Shown piece after piece: positions 1 to 8,815 of a stretch of 64,000 bases of DNA. The position numbers and the translations under genes are program-made. The notes under the pieces were generated by a model that was not told the DNA's origin, did not search any database, and worked only from the letters and a program-made list of their open reading frames with translations. Origin of the DNA: Kiritimatiellia bacterium. GTDB taxonomy: Bacteria > Verrucomicrobiota > Kiritimatiellia > JAAZAB01. Within the stretch, counting starts at the first letter, position 1, and the number at the start of each line of letters is the position of its first letter. Location: NCBI GenBank assembly GCA_028718125.1, contig JAQUMN010000007.1:1-64000 (forward strand). The letters run 5' to 3'.

Positions 1-305
1 ACTGGAATTCCAAAACTTGGACGCATGAGTTTGAAATTATCGGCACGGAGGCCAAGGTCCGGTGGCATCCTTATGACAGCGCACGGGTGACGCGAACTAT
101 CTGCCGCGACGTTCAGGAGCTGGAATTACCCAACCACGCCAATGTTCATTATCCGCTGATTGCCGATTTTGTCTCCGCGATTCTGGAGGGCAGGGATCCG
201 GCGGTGACTTTGGCGGAAGGGTCCAAAACCAACCTGCTCATGGATGCTGTTTATGCGTCCGGCGCGCAGGGGCGCGAAGTCCGCCTTAAGGAGATCGAGG
301 CGTGA
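1..305 (+). CDS. Gfo/Idh/MocA family oxidoreductase, C-terminal part (5' truncated by window edge)
   Basis: The frame is open from the window edge and ends at a TGA at 303-305. It encodes about 100 residues. The visible part reads HEFEIIGTEAKVRW, then a proline- and histidine-containing loop (ELPNHANVHYPLIADFVSAI), and ends EVRLKEIEA. This is the typical end of the C-terminal alpha/beta domain of NAD(P)-dependent sugar dehydrogenases of the Gfo/Idh/MocA family, including the 'F-x-x-A-I-x-x-G-R-D-P' helix that closes these proteins. The nucleotide-binding half lies outside the window, so substrate and cofactor cannot be judged. It overlaps the next gene by 4 bases (GTGA), which suggests one transcript with the downstream genes. 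A GTG at 87 is in frame but is internal. Confidence 0.85.
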   Translation, partial: WNSKTWTHEFEIIGTEAKVRWHPYDSARVTRTICRDVQELELPNHANVHYPLIADFVSAILEGRDPAVTLAEGSKTNLLMDAVYASGAQGREVRLKEIEA

Positions 306-1726
306 GCAAGGATCAAATCAAGCCGGCGGTAATCAATCAGGTCGTCGATCCCAATGGCCTCAGCCAGCTGAGGCCCTGCTTGCCAAGGCATAGCGCTTCA
401 GTAGAGTCCGACGTAGGGCGCGACCTTGCGTCGCGCCATTTCGCCCCCCCCGCTCCCCGCCTGCCGCCGGCGCCGGCAAATGATTTTGCGGATTTCATTT
501 GCACGTATTACGCGACCTGTCACGCGCGCATGCCGGCGATTGAGGCCATTGCCGGAAAATGGACTTTCGAGGACTTGATCCCCGGCATGAGCGATTTCGA
601 CACACGTTTTATTTGCGCCGACACAATGACCGTTAATGACTGGTGCCGGATGTCAATGATTGTCGGCCAGGTGCACTTGGACCTGTGCAGACAATATCCA
701 AAATGGGCACGCATCCTGGAACATTTACCGGGCGTCAACCTGGTCTGGCGCGAATTGACGGATGAGATCAGTTATTATCCGGAATACCCGCAATGGACCT
801 TTTATGAAACTACCAGGGAGCAACGTTTAAAGGAAGCCCATGGCATCCTGGAGCGCCGGCCCTGGGACCATAAGGACGAATACTTTCACCTCAAAAAATT
901 CCTGCTTTATTACGGCCCTTATGACCGTTCGATTGATCGCCCGCTCAACCTGGGAGCGTTTGAGGCCAAGTATCCTCTGCATAGCCGGCTGATGCATTAT
1001 TTTGCGCCGCCGCTCCAGTCGGCCGTGTCCATTTGCCTGAAACGGCCGGTGCGGGGCAAACTGGAGGCATTACGTCTGGCCGAAGAGCTGTTTCCGGAAA
1101 TAACCGTGTTCCGGGAAACGCGCGAGCTTGTGGCGCGCCATTACGAAGCGGCCGAACTTTATATGGAGCCGGCGATTTCCGCGCTCGAGCAGCGCCTTTT
1201 CGCGGGGCTGCAGCACGTGGCCGCGGCCCTGGGCGAACACGTGTCCATTTTGCCGCGCGATGTCATGCGCGGCCTGCCGGAGACCTGGCGTCCCGCCTTG
1301 AAAAAAATACCCGTGGATCCGTCCCTGCTGATCTTCGATAACGCCAAGTTCGCCCGGCTCATGCGCGGGCGTCTGTTCTTTTACGTCAACGCGCCGACCC
1401 GCTTCGACCATGTGTTCCTGATCCAAAACGAATTGAGCCGCATCGGCAGCAGTTTTTTCCGTGTGCCCTTTGCCCTTTTCTGGAAAATGATCCATGGTGA
1501 AACCGTGGCCGATCCCGCCGCCATTGTCCCGCGACTGGTGCCTGACGTGCTGACGAAAGAGCAGGCCGCATGCACCCTGGAATTTGACCGCTTAACACGC
1601 CTGCCTTACGCGGGCCAGCAGGATCGCATCGCGCATGACATCATCGCCATCTACGACGGTTTTTACCATGCTCTGTTCGCCATCAGCGAAATAACCCGAA
1701 AAATGGAAGGAACAAGGAAAACATGA
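302..1726 (+). CDS. Unknown protein with nucleotidyltransferase-like GxSDxD motif
   Basis: I do not recognise this 474-residue protein as a named family. Around residues 93-101 it has IPGMSDFDT, which resembles the G-S-x-x-x-x-D-x-D signature of minimal nucleotidyltransferase folds. The rest is mainly helical and rich in Trp and Tyr. Residues about 22-58 (SQLRP... to ...PPAPA) look foreign: they are Pro/Arg-rich and are encoded by a stretch containing a perfect 8-bp stem palindrome (see the repeat at 413-433). The gene starts at a GTG overlapping the previous stop by 4 bases, and its own TGA overlaps the next ATG by 4 bases, so translation is probably coupled along the operon. A start after the insertion is not excluded, but no good one is seen. 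Function is unassigned; the nucleotidyltransferase hint is weak. Confidence 0.7.
   Translation: MSKDQIKPAVINQVVDPNGLSQLRPCLPRHSASVESDVGRDLASRHFAPPAPRLPPAPANDFADFICTYYATCHARMPAIEAIAGKWTFEDLIPGMSDFDTRFICADTMTVNDWCRMSMIVGQVHLDLCRQYPKWARILEHLPGVNLVWRELTDEISYYPEYPQWTFYETTREQRLKEAHGILERRPWDHKDEYFHLKKFLLYYGPYDRSIDRPLNLGAFEAKYPLHSRLMHYFAPPLQSAVSICLKRPVRGKLEALRLAEELFPEITVFRETRELVARHYEAAELYMEPAISALEQRLFAGLQHVAAALGEHVSILPRDVMRGLPETWRPALKKIPVDPSLLIFDNAKFARLMRGRLFFYVNAPTRFDHVFLIQNELSRIGSSFFRVPFALFWKMIHGETVADPAAIVPRLVPDVLTKEQAACTLEFDRLTRLPYAGQQDRIAHDIIAIYDGFYHALFAISEITRKMEGTRKT
413..433. repeat. Palindromic repeat inside a coding region
   Basis: GGCGCGAC, a 5-base loop (CTTGC) and GTCGCGCC form a perfect 8-bp stem. 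The surrounding bases, about 365-475, are unusually GC-rich with a run of eight C. They translate to a low-complexity Pro/Arg segment in the host gene without breaking the frame. This looks like a mobile palindromic unit inserted near the 5' end of the gene at 302-1726. Confidence 0.55.
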
Positions 1727-2859
1727 AAGTCAAGGCCCACAAGCTGCGTGATCGCAGGTTCGCCAACTGGACAACCGAAGTGGCGGATCGATGGGATTAC
1801 GCTGATATGCTGGCTGATCGCGGCTGGCGCAAGGACTGGATCAGTTTCGATTGTTGCGCCTACGTGCCTGAAACCAAGCGGGTCTATTGCGGAATAACTT
1901 CGTTTGACGCCGATATTTTCTGGGCCTATGACCGTCCCACGCGCCGTTTCGTAGACTGCGCATTCGGGAAAGTGCGCAACCCCTACGATGCCAAGTTTCA
2001 TCGCTCCCTTGTGCGCCGGGAAAAGGACGGGTGCCTTTACGCCGCAATTGCGCTGCTGCACGATGCTGACCATTACTGGGAAGCGCCCGGCGGCGCGCTG
2101 GTGCGCTACAATCCGGCAACTGGCGATATCTGCAAGTTGGCGGTGCCCCTGCCGCATATTTATATTCAATCCATTTGCCTGGACCAGAAACGCGGCATGA
2201 TCTACGGCCAGGCCGCCCTGCCGGAACGCATGTTTAAATTCGATTTGAATACCGGCCGCAGTGAAGACCTGGGTCCCCTGGCCGGCATGGGTTTTGCCCA
2301 GGGCGAAAACATCGAGCTGGATGCCGATGGCTGCGCCTGGTGCGGATGGATGCTGACCCGGGCATGGCAATCCACGCCCGGGGTTGATGCAAACCGGCTT
2401 TGCAAATATGATCCCCGCCTGGGCCGGATTATTTATTTCAAAAAAGGGCTGCCCAACCCGGACAAAAGTTACGGATTTCAAAAAGTCGAGGGGATTTTTA
2501 ACCTGGGCGGGGGCAAGCTCTTTGCCAGCGGAGGTAACGGCTCAATTTATCGGATTAATCTGAAAACGGGCATGGGCCTTTGCCTGGGCACCCCCATCCG
2601 GGACCGCCGCAGCCGGCTGTCTTCCCTGACCCTGAGCGCCGACGGAATGGCCTACGGCGTGACCGGCCGCGACGGCCGCTGCGAGGTCATCCGCTTCGAC
2701 CCGCACAAGGAAACATATAAATTACTCGGGGCGGTGACGGACGGCCGCGTCGCCTGCTGGCAGGTTCATTGCGTGGTAATGACGCCGGAAGGGGTGCTCT
2801 TCGCCTGTGAAAACGACAACCCGCATCGCAGCGGGTACCTGTGGGAAATCAAGCTGTAG
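1723..2859 (+). CDS. Beta-propeller-like protein of unknown function
   Basis: A 378-residue protein with no signal peptide. It shows repeated blade-like units in which a Tyr/Phe-Asp-Pro or Phe-Asp-Leu element is followed by Gly: YNPATGD, FDLNTGR, YDPRLGR, INLKTGM, FDPHKET. This periodicity is typical of YVTN/SMP-30/Kelch-type propellers. Several Trp and Cys residues (FDCCAYVP, GCAWCGW) are unusual for a secreted propeller and fit a cytoplasmic location. The start ATG overlaps the preceding stop (ATGA). Neighbours are a Gfo/Idh dehydrogenase, a glycosidase-like protein and amidohydrolases, so a lactonase- or lyase-like role in carbohydrate breakdown is possible. No catalytic residues can be assigned. 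The fold call is moderately sure; the function is unknown. Confidence 0.75.
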   Translation: MKVKAHKLRDRRFANWTTEVADRWDYADMLADRGWRKDWISFDCCAYVPETKRVYCGITSFDADIFWAYDRPTRRFVDCAFGKVRNPYDAKFHRSLVRREKDGCLYAAIALLHDADHYWEAPGGALVRYNPATGDICKLAVPLPHIYIQSICLDQKRGMIYGQAALPERMFKFDLNTGRSEDLGPLAGMGFAQGENIELDADGCAWCGWMLTRAWQSTPGVDANRLCKYDPRLGRIIYFKKGLPNPDKSYGFQKVEGIFNLGGGKLFASGGNGSIYRINLKTGMGLCLGTPIRDRRSRLSSLTLSADGMAYGVTGRDGRCEVIRFDPHKETYKLLGAVTDGRVACWQVHCVVMTPEGVLFACENDNPHRSGYLWEIKL

Positions 2860-2915
2860 ACAAGATATTAAGCCGCACGATTTTTGTAAAACCATTTTCC
2901 CGCAGGAATAGGAAT

Positions 2916-4991
2916 ATGACCGGGAAACGGACAATTAAGCGAATCGCTTTCCTGCAGGAATATGAAAATCGTCCTTGGAAGCTGAAGGAATTAATTCCTG
3001 AAGTGGCGCACAAGGGCTATGCCGCCGCGGCCTTCGCTGCCCAAATTGGGCAGGAGGCATTTATTGCCGAGTTGGCGGCCGAGGCCCGGCAGCATAACCT
3101 TGAGGTCATGGCCTTTACCGGCTTCATGAAATACCAGCAGGCGTGGCTCAAGGAACACCCCGATCAAACCATCCGGCTCAATAACGACGTTGAAGCGGTG
3201 GATCAGGACTACGCGAGTGTTTTCTGGGGCTGTCCTTTCAATCCCGCCTTCCAAAAACGCTACTTTGATTTCCTGCACCAGCTCGGCGCTATTCCCAATA
3301 TGACCGAGGTCTGGGTTAATGATGAAGCGCTTCTCGGTTTCGGGCCCGACAAGCTGGCCTGTTACTGCGCAGTCTGCCGCCGCGATTGGGAAGCCGAATT
3401 CGGGGCGCCGATGCCGCGTCCGCCGTTTCCGAGCCTTGTCGCAAAAGCCCGCTTCGTCAATTGGCGTTTCCGCCGCTGGAATGCGGTTCACGCGCAGATG
3501 AAAACTGCCTTGAGCCACGATCACGTCGTGCGCGCCGTATTTTTGGCATCACCGGCCTGTTGCGTGGATATGAACCCTTGGATCAGCGGCGTTGACCTGG
3601 CTTCCATGGTGCAATTCATTGATGGCGTCATGACCGACCCTTACTACACCTTTCATGAGGCGATCGCGCTGAATTTCAAGCCCCGAGAAGTATACCTGAG
3701 CGAGTGCTGCCGGATGCTGGCGGGGATTTGCGGACCGGACAAGCAGGCCGAAATCTGCGCGCAGGGCTTTTCGCAAGGGACGTTTACGCGGCCCTTGGAC
3801 GAGCGCGACGGCTGGTGGGCGGGAATCGTTCCTGCCGTTCTGGGCATCCGCGCCGTCACGGCCTATACGTATACGCTCCAGCGCATCTCTCCGATGCAGA
3901 AGACCTACGAGCGCACGTTCGAACTCGACCACATTTTCAGTCAAACCGCGCCGGTTGATTTTGCCGGCGTAGTGAACAGCCTTGAAACGCAGTGCTTCCA
4001 CGTGGTTGGCGATCGAGGACCGTCGTGGCTCGTTACCAGACTTTTTCCGACAACGGAAATGCTGCGTCACCAGGCGCTGCCCTATGCGTTTGTGCCGTCG
4101 TCCCGCCTTGATCCGGAGAACCTCCGGCGCTTTCCGGTCATGATTCTGCCCGGCGTTTCCTGTCTGAGCGCCGCCGCGCGCGACGCTCTGCGTGATTACG
4201 TAAAAGGCGGCGGCATCCTGATCGCCTGCGGCGAAACCGCCAACCGGGATGAAAACGGCGAGCCGTTGCAGGATGGTTCGTGGCTGAACGAGGTATTCGG
4301 GATATGCGCCATGACACCCATGCAGCGCGCGGAACAATTGAAAGCATGCGGCGACCCGCCTGCTTTCCGGAATTTACCCTGGCCGGATGAAACGACCGGC
4401 GGTTACAATGATGGCATATATTATCCTGTCCTGGGGCTGAATCATGCCGTTCAGATCGAAGCACGCCCCGATGTCGAAACGCTTGCGGTTTGGAGAAGCG
4501 GCGCCAGGGCGCCGGCAATCGCCATCCGCCGATTTGGAGATGGACAAGCCGTCTTCGTTGCCGGGTTGCCGGGCCGTATTTTCTATCGGGAAGATGTCAA
4601 ACTGACGACGCAGAATTTCATCGGGCATGTTCTCGGCAAACTCATCCTGCAGATGGCCGGCCGGCGCCTGCCGATTCGCGCGAACGGATTTACAAGCGCC
4701 ATCCCGATGTACCGCCTCCGGCCGCTGGATCCGCGCTTGATGCCCACGGCTGAATTCATGCCTTGCGTCGGGAAGAACCTGTATCTGGCGACGGTGGCTT
4801 CGTATTTCAGGGAGCCCATGCGTTTTGAAGTGGAAATCAGCGTTCCTGCCGGAAAAACCTGCGCAAAAATAAAGGAGTTGACCGCCAACAAATTAATCCG
4901 CGATTTTACAACTGCCGGCGACCGAGTTGCGATTGACGTGGCCCTGACCCCGGATGACTGTATCAAAGTCTTTGCGTTCTTCTTGAAATAA
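2916..4991 (+). CDS. Glycosidase-like protein: TIM-barrel-like N-terminus plus GATase-like (beta-galactosidase trimerisation) domain
   Basis: 691 residues. The ATG at 2916 is preferred over upstream in-frame codons because it follows a GGAATAGGAA ribosome-binding stretch and the protein then begins with a typical strand (RIAFLQEYE). The N-terminal 350 residues resemble the hypothetical glycosyl hydrolase/alpha-amylase-like barrels. They contain a possible acid pair at WVNDEA (133-138) and, directly after, a C-x-C-x2-C cluster (149-154), as in zinc-binding GH42-like enzymes. Residues about 355-590 (VMILPGVSCLSAAARDAL..., YVKGGGILIACGE) match the class I GATase-like trimerisation domain of GH42 beta-galactosidases. 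A small beta domain ends the protein. No signal peptide is seen, so it probably acts in the cytoplasm on imported oligosaccharides or glycosides. The true catalytic nucleophile cannot be named. Confidence 0.78.
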   Translation: MTGKRTIKRIAFLQEYENRPWKLKELIPEVAHKGYAAAAFAAQIGQEAFIAELAAEARQHNLEVMAFTGFMKYQQAWLKEHPDQTIRLNNDVEAVDQDYASVFWGCPFNPAFQKRYFDFLHQLGAIPNMTEVWVNDEALLGFGPDKLACYCAVCRRDWEAEFGAPMPRPPFPSLVAKARFVNWRFRRWNAVHAQMKTALSHDHVVRAVFLASPACCVDMNPWISGVDLASMVQFIDGVMTDPYYTFHEAIALNFKPREVYLSECCRMLAGICGPDKQAEICAQGFSQGTFTRPLDERDGWWAGIVPAVLGIRAVTAYTYTLQRISPMQKTYERTFELDHIFSQTAPVDFAGVVNSLETQCFHVVGDRGPSWLVTRLFPTTEMLRHQALPYAFVPSSRLDPENLRRFPVMILPGVSCLSAAARDALRDYVKGGGILIACGETANRDENGEPLQDGSWLNEVFGICAMTPMQRAEQLKACGDPPAFRNLPWPDETTGGYNDGIYYPVLGLNHAVQIEARPDVETLAVWRSGARAPAIAIRRFGDGQAVFVAGLPGRIFYREDVKLTTQNFIGHVLGKLILQMAGRRLPIRANGFTSAIPMYRLRPLDPRLMPTAEFMPCVGKNLYLATVASYFREPMRFEVEISVPAGKTCAKIKELTANKLIRDFTTAGDRVAIDVALTPDDCIKVFAFFLK

Positions 4992-4995
4992 GGTC

Positions 4996-5736
4996 ATGAA
5001 TATTGATGGTTATTGTGTTTTAGGCGTTGAACGGGAATTCGACCTGACGGCAGAAACATTGCTTGCCGCGCTTGATGCGGCTAAGGTTGATTGCGCTGTA
5101 ATTGCGCCGGCAGACAGTTTCCTGGCCGTTAATAACCGCGCCGGGAATGATTTCATTCTGGAAACAGCCGGAAAACACCGCCGCCGCTTTATCCCCACAT
5201 GCTCGGTCAACCCCTGGTATGGAAAGACTGCCCGGCAGGAGTTGAAACGCGCGATTGATGCAGGGGCCCGTCTCCTTGTTCTGCATCCGTTTGTGCAGGG
5301 TTTCAGCGCCAACGATGAGCTTGTTAATCCGCTCCTGAAGATATCTTCCGAGGAAAAAATGCCGGTCTATATCCATACCGGCCACCCCGGCAACGCCACT
5401 CCCTGGCAATTGGTTGATTTAGCCGAACAGTTTCCGGAAATTGATTTTATCATGGGCCACTGCGGGGCAACCGATTTCTGGAACGATGTCATTCCCGCCG
5501 TGCAAACCGCGTCCAACATCTACCTGGAATCGTCCTTGGCGCGTCCTTTTGCTTTTGCGTCTTATCTCGCGCAAATCGGGAAAAGCCGGGGCATTATGGG
5601 TTCTTACGCGCCGCTTAATGATTTAACCTTTGAATGGGAACAGACCCGCATGGTTCTCCCACCGGAAAAATGGGACGCAGTCTACGGCGGCAATTTGCTC
5701 AGATTAATTGAGAAGCGGGGTAAACTATGGTCATAG
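4996..5736 (+). CDS. Amidohydrolase family 2 (PF04909-like) protein lacking the N-terminal HxH
   Basis: 246 residues with the order of elements typical of metal-dependent amidohydrolases of the ACMSD/TIM-barrel type: a central helix-strand with YIHTGHP (conserved barrel His), then IDFIMGHCGATDFW (second conserved His) and a C-terminal NLLRLI. The usual N-terminal D-x-H-x-H is replaced by NIDGYCVLG, and the C-terminal G-S-D-x-P, which carries the metal-binding Asp, reads MGSYAP. Two of the usual metal ligands are therefore absent, so the protein may be inactive or may bind its ligand differently. AAGG lies just before the ATG. The next gene, a canonical relative, overlaps by 10 bases, and the two may act as a complex. 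No export signal is seen. Confidence 0.82.
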   Translation: MNIDGYCVLGVEREFDLTAETLLAALDAAKVDCAVIAPADSFLAVNNRAGNDFILETAGKHRRRFIPTCSVNPWYGKTARQELKRAIDAGARLLVLHPFVQGFSANDELVNPLLKISSEEKMPVYIHTGHPGNATPWQLVDLAEQFPEIDFIMGHCGATDFWNDVIPAVQTASNIYLESSLARPFAFASYLAQIGKSRGIMGSYAPLNDLTFEWEQTRMVLPPEKWDAVYGGNLLRLIEKRGKLWS

Positions 5737-6500
5737 ATTGTCATACCCACTGGGGAATATGCTGGCAGGAAAAATACGGCAGCAACCCCGATGAGTTGGT
5801 AGCGGTTCTTGACCGGCATTCGATTGACCGAGCGATTCTTTTCGGCCATGAGGGCCTTACAAGAATTGATAAATGCGCGGATGATAATAATACCGTCGCC
5901 CGGCTTGCCGCCGGCCGGCCCGAACGCCTCGTGCCCGTTTTATCCGCCTGGCCGCAGCAGGGCAAGGAGGGACTGCGGGAGATTGTCAGATGCATATCGG
6001 TCCTTAAGATGAAGGGAATAAAGTTCCATCCCTGGATTCAGGGATTCAGCACCGCCGATCCAACATTCGGAGAGATGTGCGGCCTGGCCGGGGAACTTAA
6101 TGCGCCGATGTTTTTCCATGACGGAACGCCATGCTATTGCCTTGCTGAACAGATAGCCGGTCTGGCGCGCCGGTTTCCAAAAACAACCTTTGTCCTGGGA
6201 CATTCGGGTCTTTTATGGAATTGGCGCAGCGTGCTGGTCGCGATGCGCTTGCCCAACCTCTGGCCATGTCTGTGCGGGCCCCACCTGCGGACGATTGAGA
6301 TTATCTGCCGGAAGGCCGACCCGGACCGCATTATCTGGGGGTCGGATTTCGGTTTTGGTTTTACCGACCCGATCTCTTACCGGCTCGGTCTGATTCAGCG
6401 TGCTAATATAAGCGATGCCCTGCGCGAAAAAATTCTCCATGCCAACCCGCTGCGTCTTTTCAACCTGCCGCCTATGGCGGAAAGCAATCTGAACAAATAG
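5727..6500 (+). CDS. Amidohydrolase family 2 (PF04909-like) protein
   Basis: 257 residues starting MVIDCHTHWG, which holds the canonical HxH metal site that its upstream partner lacks. Further landmarks are FHPWIQGFS, MFFHDGTP (barrel His), FVLGHSGLLW (second His) and IIWGSDFGF (C-terminal metal-binding Asp). These define a complete metal-dependent hydrolase or decarboxylase of the amidohydrolase superfamily. Members of this family often open lactones or decarboxylate small acids. In an operon with a sugar dehydrogenase, a lactone formed by sugar oxidation is a plausible substrate, but this is inference. The gene overlaps the previous one by 10 bases and precedes the next by 20. Confidence 0.85.
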   Translation: MVIDCHTHWGICWQEKYGSNPDELVAVLDRHSIDRAILFGHEGLTRIDKCADDNNTVARLAAGRPERLVPVLSAWPQQGKEGLREIVRCISVLKMKGIKFHPWIQGFSTADPTFGEMCGLAGELNAPMFFHDGTPCYCLAEQIAGLARRFPKTTFVLGHSGLLWNWRSVLVAMRLPNLWPCLCGPHLRTIEIICRKADPDRIIWGSDFGFGFTDPISYRLGLIQRANISDALREKILHANPLRLFNLPPMAESNLNK

Positions 6501-6507
6501 CTGCAAC

Positions 6508-6513
6508 AGGAGG
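6508..6513 (+). promoter_or_regulatory. Strong Shine-Dalgarno AGGAGG
   Basis: A perfect AGGAGG stands 7 bases before the ATG at 6521. It fixes the start of the C45 family gene, whose N-terminus would otherwise be uncertain because the first 15 residues are not conserved-looking. Confidence 0.8.
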
Positions 6514-6520
6514 ATATAAA

Positions 6521-7621
6521 ATGACCGGCTCAGCGACACTCGCGGGTCCCGCTACGCGAGAACAATGTCCCCACATTATTCTCAAAGGCAACGCTTATCA
6601 GCGCGGAGTGCAGTATGGCAAAGCGTTCAAGCGCCACCTGCCCGTATTTTATGACTGGTTTGTACAAAAACCGGTTGCCGATGTGTTGACCGAAGAATAC
6701 AGGGCGATCCTTGAGGAATTAGAAACTACGTTTCGCCGTGTCTACCCGCAATTGTTCGACGAAATCAAGGGGCGCGCAGATGGGTCCGGGATGAGTTATG
6801 ACGCCTGCCGTATTATGGCGTTTCACAACGACATCCGCCCGCTCCTGAAGCCCGGCTGTTCCAATGTGTTGACGACCGGCGGACCGGACGGACCATGGCT
6901 GGCCCGCACGTGTGATCTGCATGAAGATGAACGCTGTTGGCAAATACTGATCATCTCCCTTGCGGACGATGCCTTGTCGCATGCGACAACAACCTATCTC
7001 GGGTTGATGGTTGGCTTAGGGGTGAATGCCGCCGGCCTGGCCGTGGGGGGATCCAGCTCCAGTTCTTCCACGCCGCCTTCCGCGAAAGGTCTGGCCAACG
7101 CAACGCTTGTAATGCTTGCGACTCTGAAGTCCGTTGCCGACTGTTGCCGGCTGGCAAGCGAAACGGGGCTGACCGGCAAAGGCGCCAACCTTGCTCTGCT
7201 TGACGCATCAGGTGATGCTGCCGTAATTGAATACGCGCCCGGCCTGCTGGCCATACGACGTCCCGACCGCACGGGTTTTCTGGCGCACACCAATCATTCC
7301 ATAACCGGCAAAATTCCTCGTCCACCTGCCTGGCAAGCCAGTCTCGAAAACTCCCGTGCACGCTACGATCATCTCTGCGCTATGGTAGGGCAAGCCGCGC
7401 CTGAATGTCGCACCGTTGAGTTGGCCAAAAACGCACTGGCGGACCATGCGGGGGAACACCATGTCTGCCAGCATATACCCAAGGGCTTTAATACCATCTA
7501 TAGTTGGGTCATTCAGCCGGGAATCGAGCGGAGTATCATGCATTTTGCCTGGGGCTATCCTTGCGAAATGCGTTATGAGAAGATCGATCTGGACTGGGCG
7601 AAAATGCGGTCGGCAATGTAA
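6521..7621 (+). CDS. C45 family autoproteolytic acyltransferase/hydrolase
   Basis: 366 residues. LKGNAYQRGVQYGKAF near the N-terminus and KPGCSNVLT at 111-118 mark the acyl-CoA:6-aminopenicillanate acyltransferase (peptidase C45) family, members of the Ntn-hydrolase fold. Cys113 would become the N-terminal nucleophile after self-cleavage between Gly112 and Cys113. PWLARTCDLHED and LGVNAAGLAVGG follow at the usual spacing, and a C-terminal HFAWGYP closes the fold. The family hydrolyses or transfers amide-linked acyl groups. In this operon it could remove N-acyl groups from amino sugars or related amides, which is inference. It is the last gene of the operon; a repeat-bearing gap follows. Confidence 0.85.
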   Translation: MTGSATLAGPATREQCPHIILKGNAYQRGVQYGKAFKRHLPVFYDWFVQKPVADVLTEEYRAILEELETTFRRVYPQLFDEIKGRADGSGMSYDACRIMAFHNDIRPLLKPGCSNVLTTGGPDGPWLARTCDLHEDERCWQILIISLADDALSHATTTYLGLMVGLGVNAAGLAVGGSSSSSSTPPSAKGLANATLVMLATLKSVADCCRLASETGLTGKGANLALLDASGDAAVIEYAPGLLAIRRPDRTGFLAHTNHSITGKIPRPPAWQASLENSRARYDHLCAMVGQAAPECRTVELAKNALADHAGEHHVCQHIPKGFNTIYSWVIQPGIERSIMHFAWGYPCEMRYEKIDLDWAKMRSAM

Positions 7622-7993
7622 ACAGGCGATCATCTTTGAATAATCGGTACTGCCAAGGCGGCGCAAATTCAGTTGAAACGGCAAGCCTGCCTGCGACAAC
7701 TCGTGCCGCCCAGAGATCTCCCCTCTACTGTTACGCCTTAATTAAAGTCACCCAGTTACAATTCGCTGCTTTCGCATATCGGGGCTTGATTTGAACTGGT
7801 CTTCCGCGTGCTTTCAGGGTAAATTATCTTTCGTTCAGTCACCGGAATCCTGGAATGCGGGCATTGAATAGACATTATGCTTATCCAAAACAATAATTTC
7901 AGACCGCACAAAAAACTGATATTGCACCACCATCTTCAAGTTGGCGATTGACCGGACCTCCCACAAATAACGGTTAATTTTATCAAAAAACGT
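7622..7993. other. Non-coding gap after the first operon
   Basis: About 370 bases without a convincing gene. Base composition falls to near-even AT and no long open frame has family features. No clear terminator (GC stem plus T run) is visible. The gap continues into the palindromic element at 7994-8112. Confidence 0.5.
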
Positions 7994-8112
7994 AACTACT
8001 CAGGTCATCCGTGCGCTTGCTGTCATTCCCATGAAAATGGGAATTCAGGGCTCGCGCAGAGCCGTATCGGGTGAACTGGATTCCCGCTTGCGCGGGAATG
8101 ACCTGAGTAGTT
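7994..8112. repeat. REP/MITE-like palindromic element, copy 1
   Basis: A perfect 15-bp inverted repeat (AACTACTCAGGTCAT at 7994-8008 and its complement at 8098-8112) flanks two inner hairpins of the type CATTCCCATGAAAATGGGAA and TTCCCGCTTGCGCGGGAA. The inner hairpins recur at 9713, 55491 and 60203. The element ends 10 bases before the yggS ATG, so it occupies the region where that gene's promoter or leader would be expected. Confidence 0.75.
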
Positions 8113-8122
8113 GCCAAAAAAT

Positions 8123-8815
8123 ATGAATAACTCCTTTGAAGAGCGATTGGTCGACGTACAGCGGCGTATTACCGAAGCCTGCCGGCGTGCTGCGCGCTCC
8201 CCGGAAGATGTGCGTTTGCTGGCGGTCTCCAAAACCCGCGCCCCGGAATGCGTTCGGGAGGCCGCCACCTGCGGCTTGACGTTTTTCGGCGAAAGCCGCG
8301 TGCAGGAAGCCAGACAGAAAATCCCATTGTGTCCTTCTTCCTTGACCTGGCATCTGATCGGCCATCTGCAGACGAATAAAGTTAAGGATGCCGTGAATCT
8401 GTTTCACCTGATTCAGGCGGTGGATTCATTGAAACTGCTCATGGCGATTGAGACCGCCGCTGAGGCGGCGGGACGCGTCATGCCGGTTTTCCTGGAAGTC
8501 AATGTTTCGGGCGAAAGCTGCAAGTTTGGACTTGCCCCCGATGCCGTTCCTGGCGTATTACAGGCAGCGAACGGCATGCGCCGGGTGGATATCCAGGGAT
8601 TAATGACCATTCCGCCGCTGGCGGAGGACCCGGAACAGGCGCGTCCTTTTTTTCGCGCCCTGCGGGAGCACCGCGATCGCTGGCGGCAGGAAACCGGTTT
8701 TGAACTGCGCGAGTTGTCCATGGGCATGAGCCATGATTTTGAGATCGCCGTGGAGGAAGGCGCCACCTGGGTTCGCCTGGGTACAATTTTATTTGGCAAA
8801 AGGAATACGCAATGA
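8123..8815 (+). CDS. yggS: YggS/PROSC family pyridoxal-phosphate homeostasis protein
   Basis: 230 residues from the ATG at 8123. An in-frame TTG at 8111 is rejected because it lies within the palindromic repeat. The protein is a single-domain alanine-racemase-like barrel. LLAVSKTR carries the PLP Lys37; FFGESRVQEA, WHLIGHLQTNK, FLEVNVSGE, GLMTIPP and LSMGMSHDFEIA all match the YggS family in order. The C-terminal WVRLGTILFGKR binds phosphate. The protein keeps PLP available and prevents toxic build-up rather than catalysing a reaction. It overlaps proC by 4 bases, a pairing found in many bacteria. Confidence 0.96.
   Translation: MNNSFEERLVDVQRRITEACRRAARSPEDVRLLAVSKTRAPECVREAATCGLTFFGESRVQEARQKIPLCPSSLTWHLIGHLQTNKVKDAVNLFHLIQAVDSLKLLMAIETAAEAAGRVMPVFLEVNVSGESCKFGLAPDAVPGVLQAANGMRRVDIQGLMTIPPLAEDPEQARPFFRALREHRDRWRQETGFELRELSMGMSHDFEIAVEEGATWVRLGTILFGKRNTQ

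Noticed and set aside
1033-1598. Several open frames of 60-140 codons on both strands
   Set aside because: They overlap the 302-1726 gene in full and have Arg/Ala/Gly-rich translations typical of high-GC shadow frames.
8111-8122. TTG start for yggS inside the palindromic element
   Set aside because: The ATG at 8123 gives the normal family N-terminus; the four extra residues come from the repeat end.
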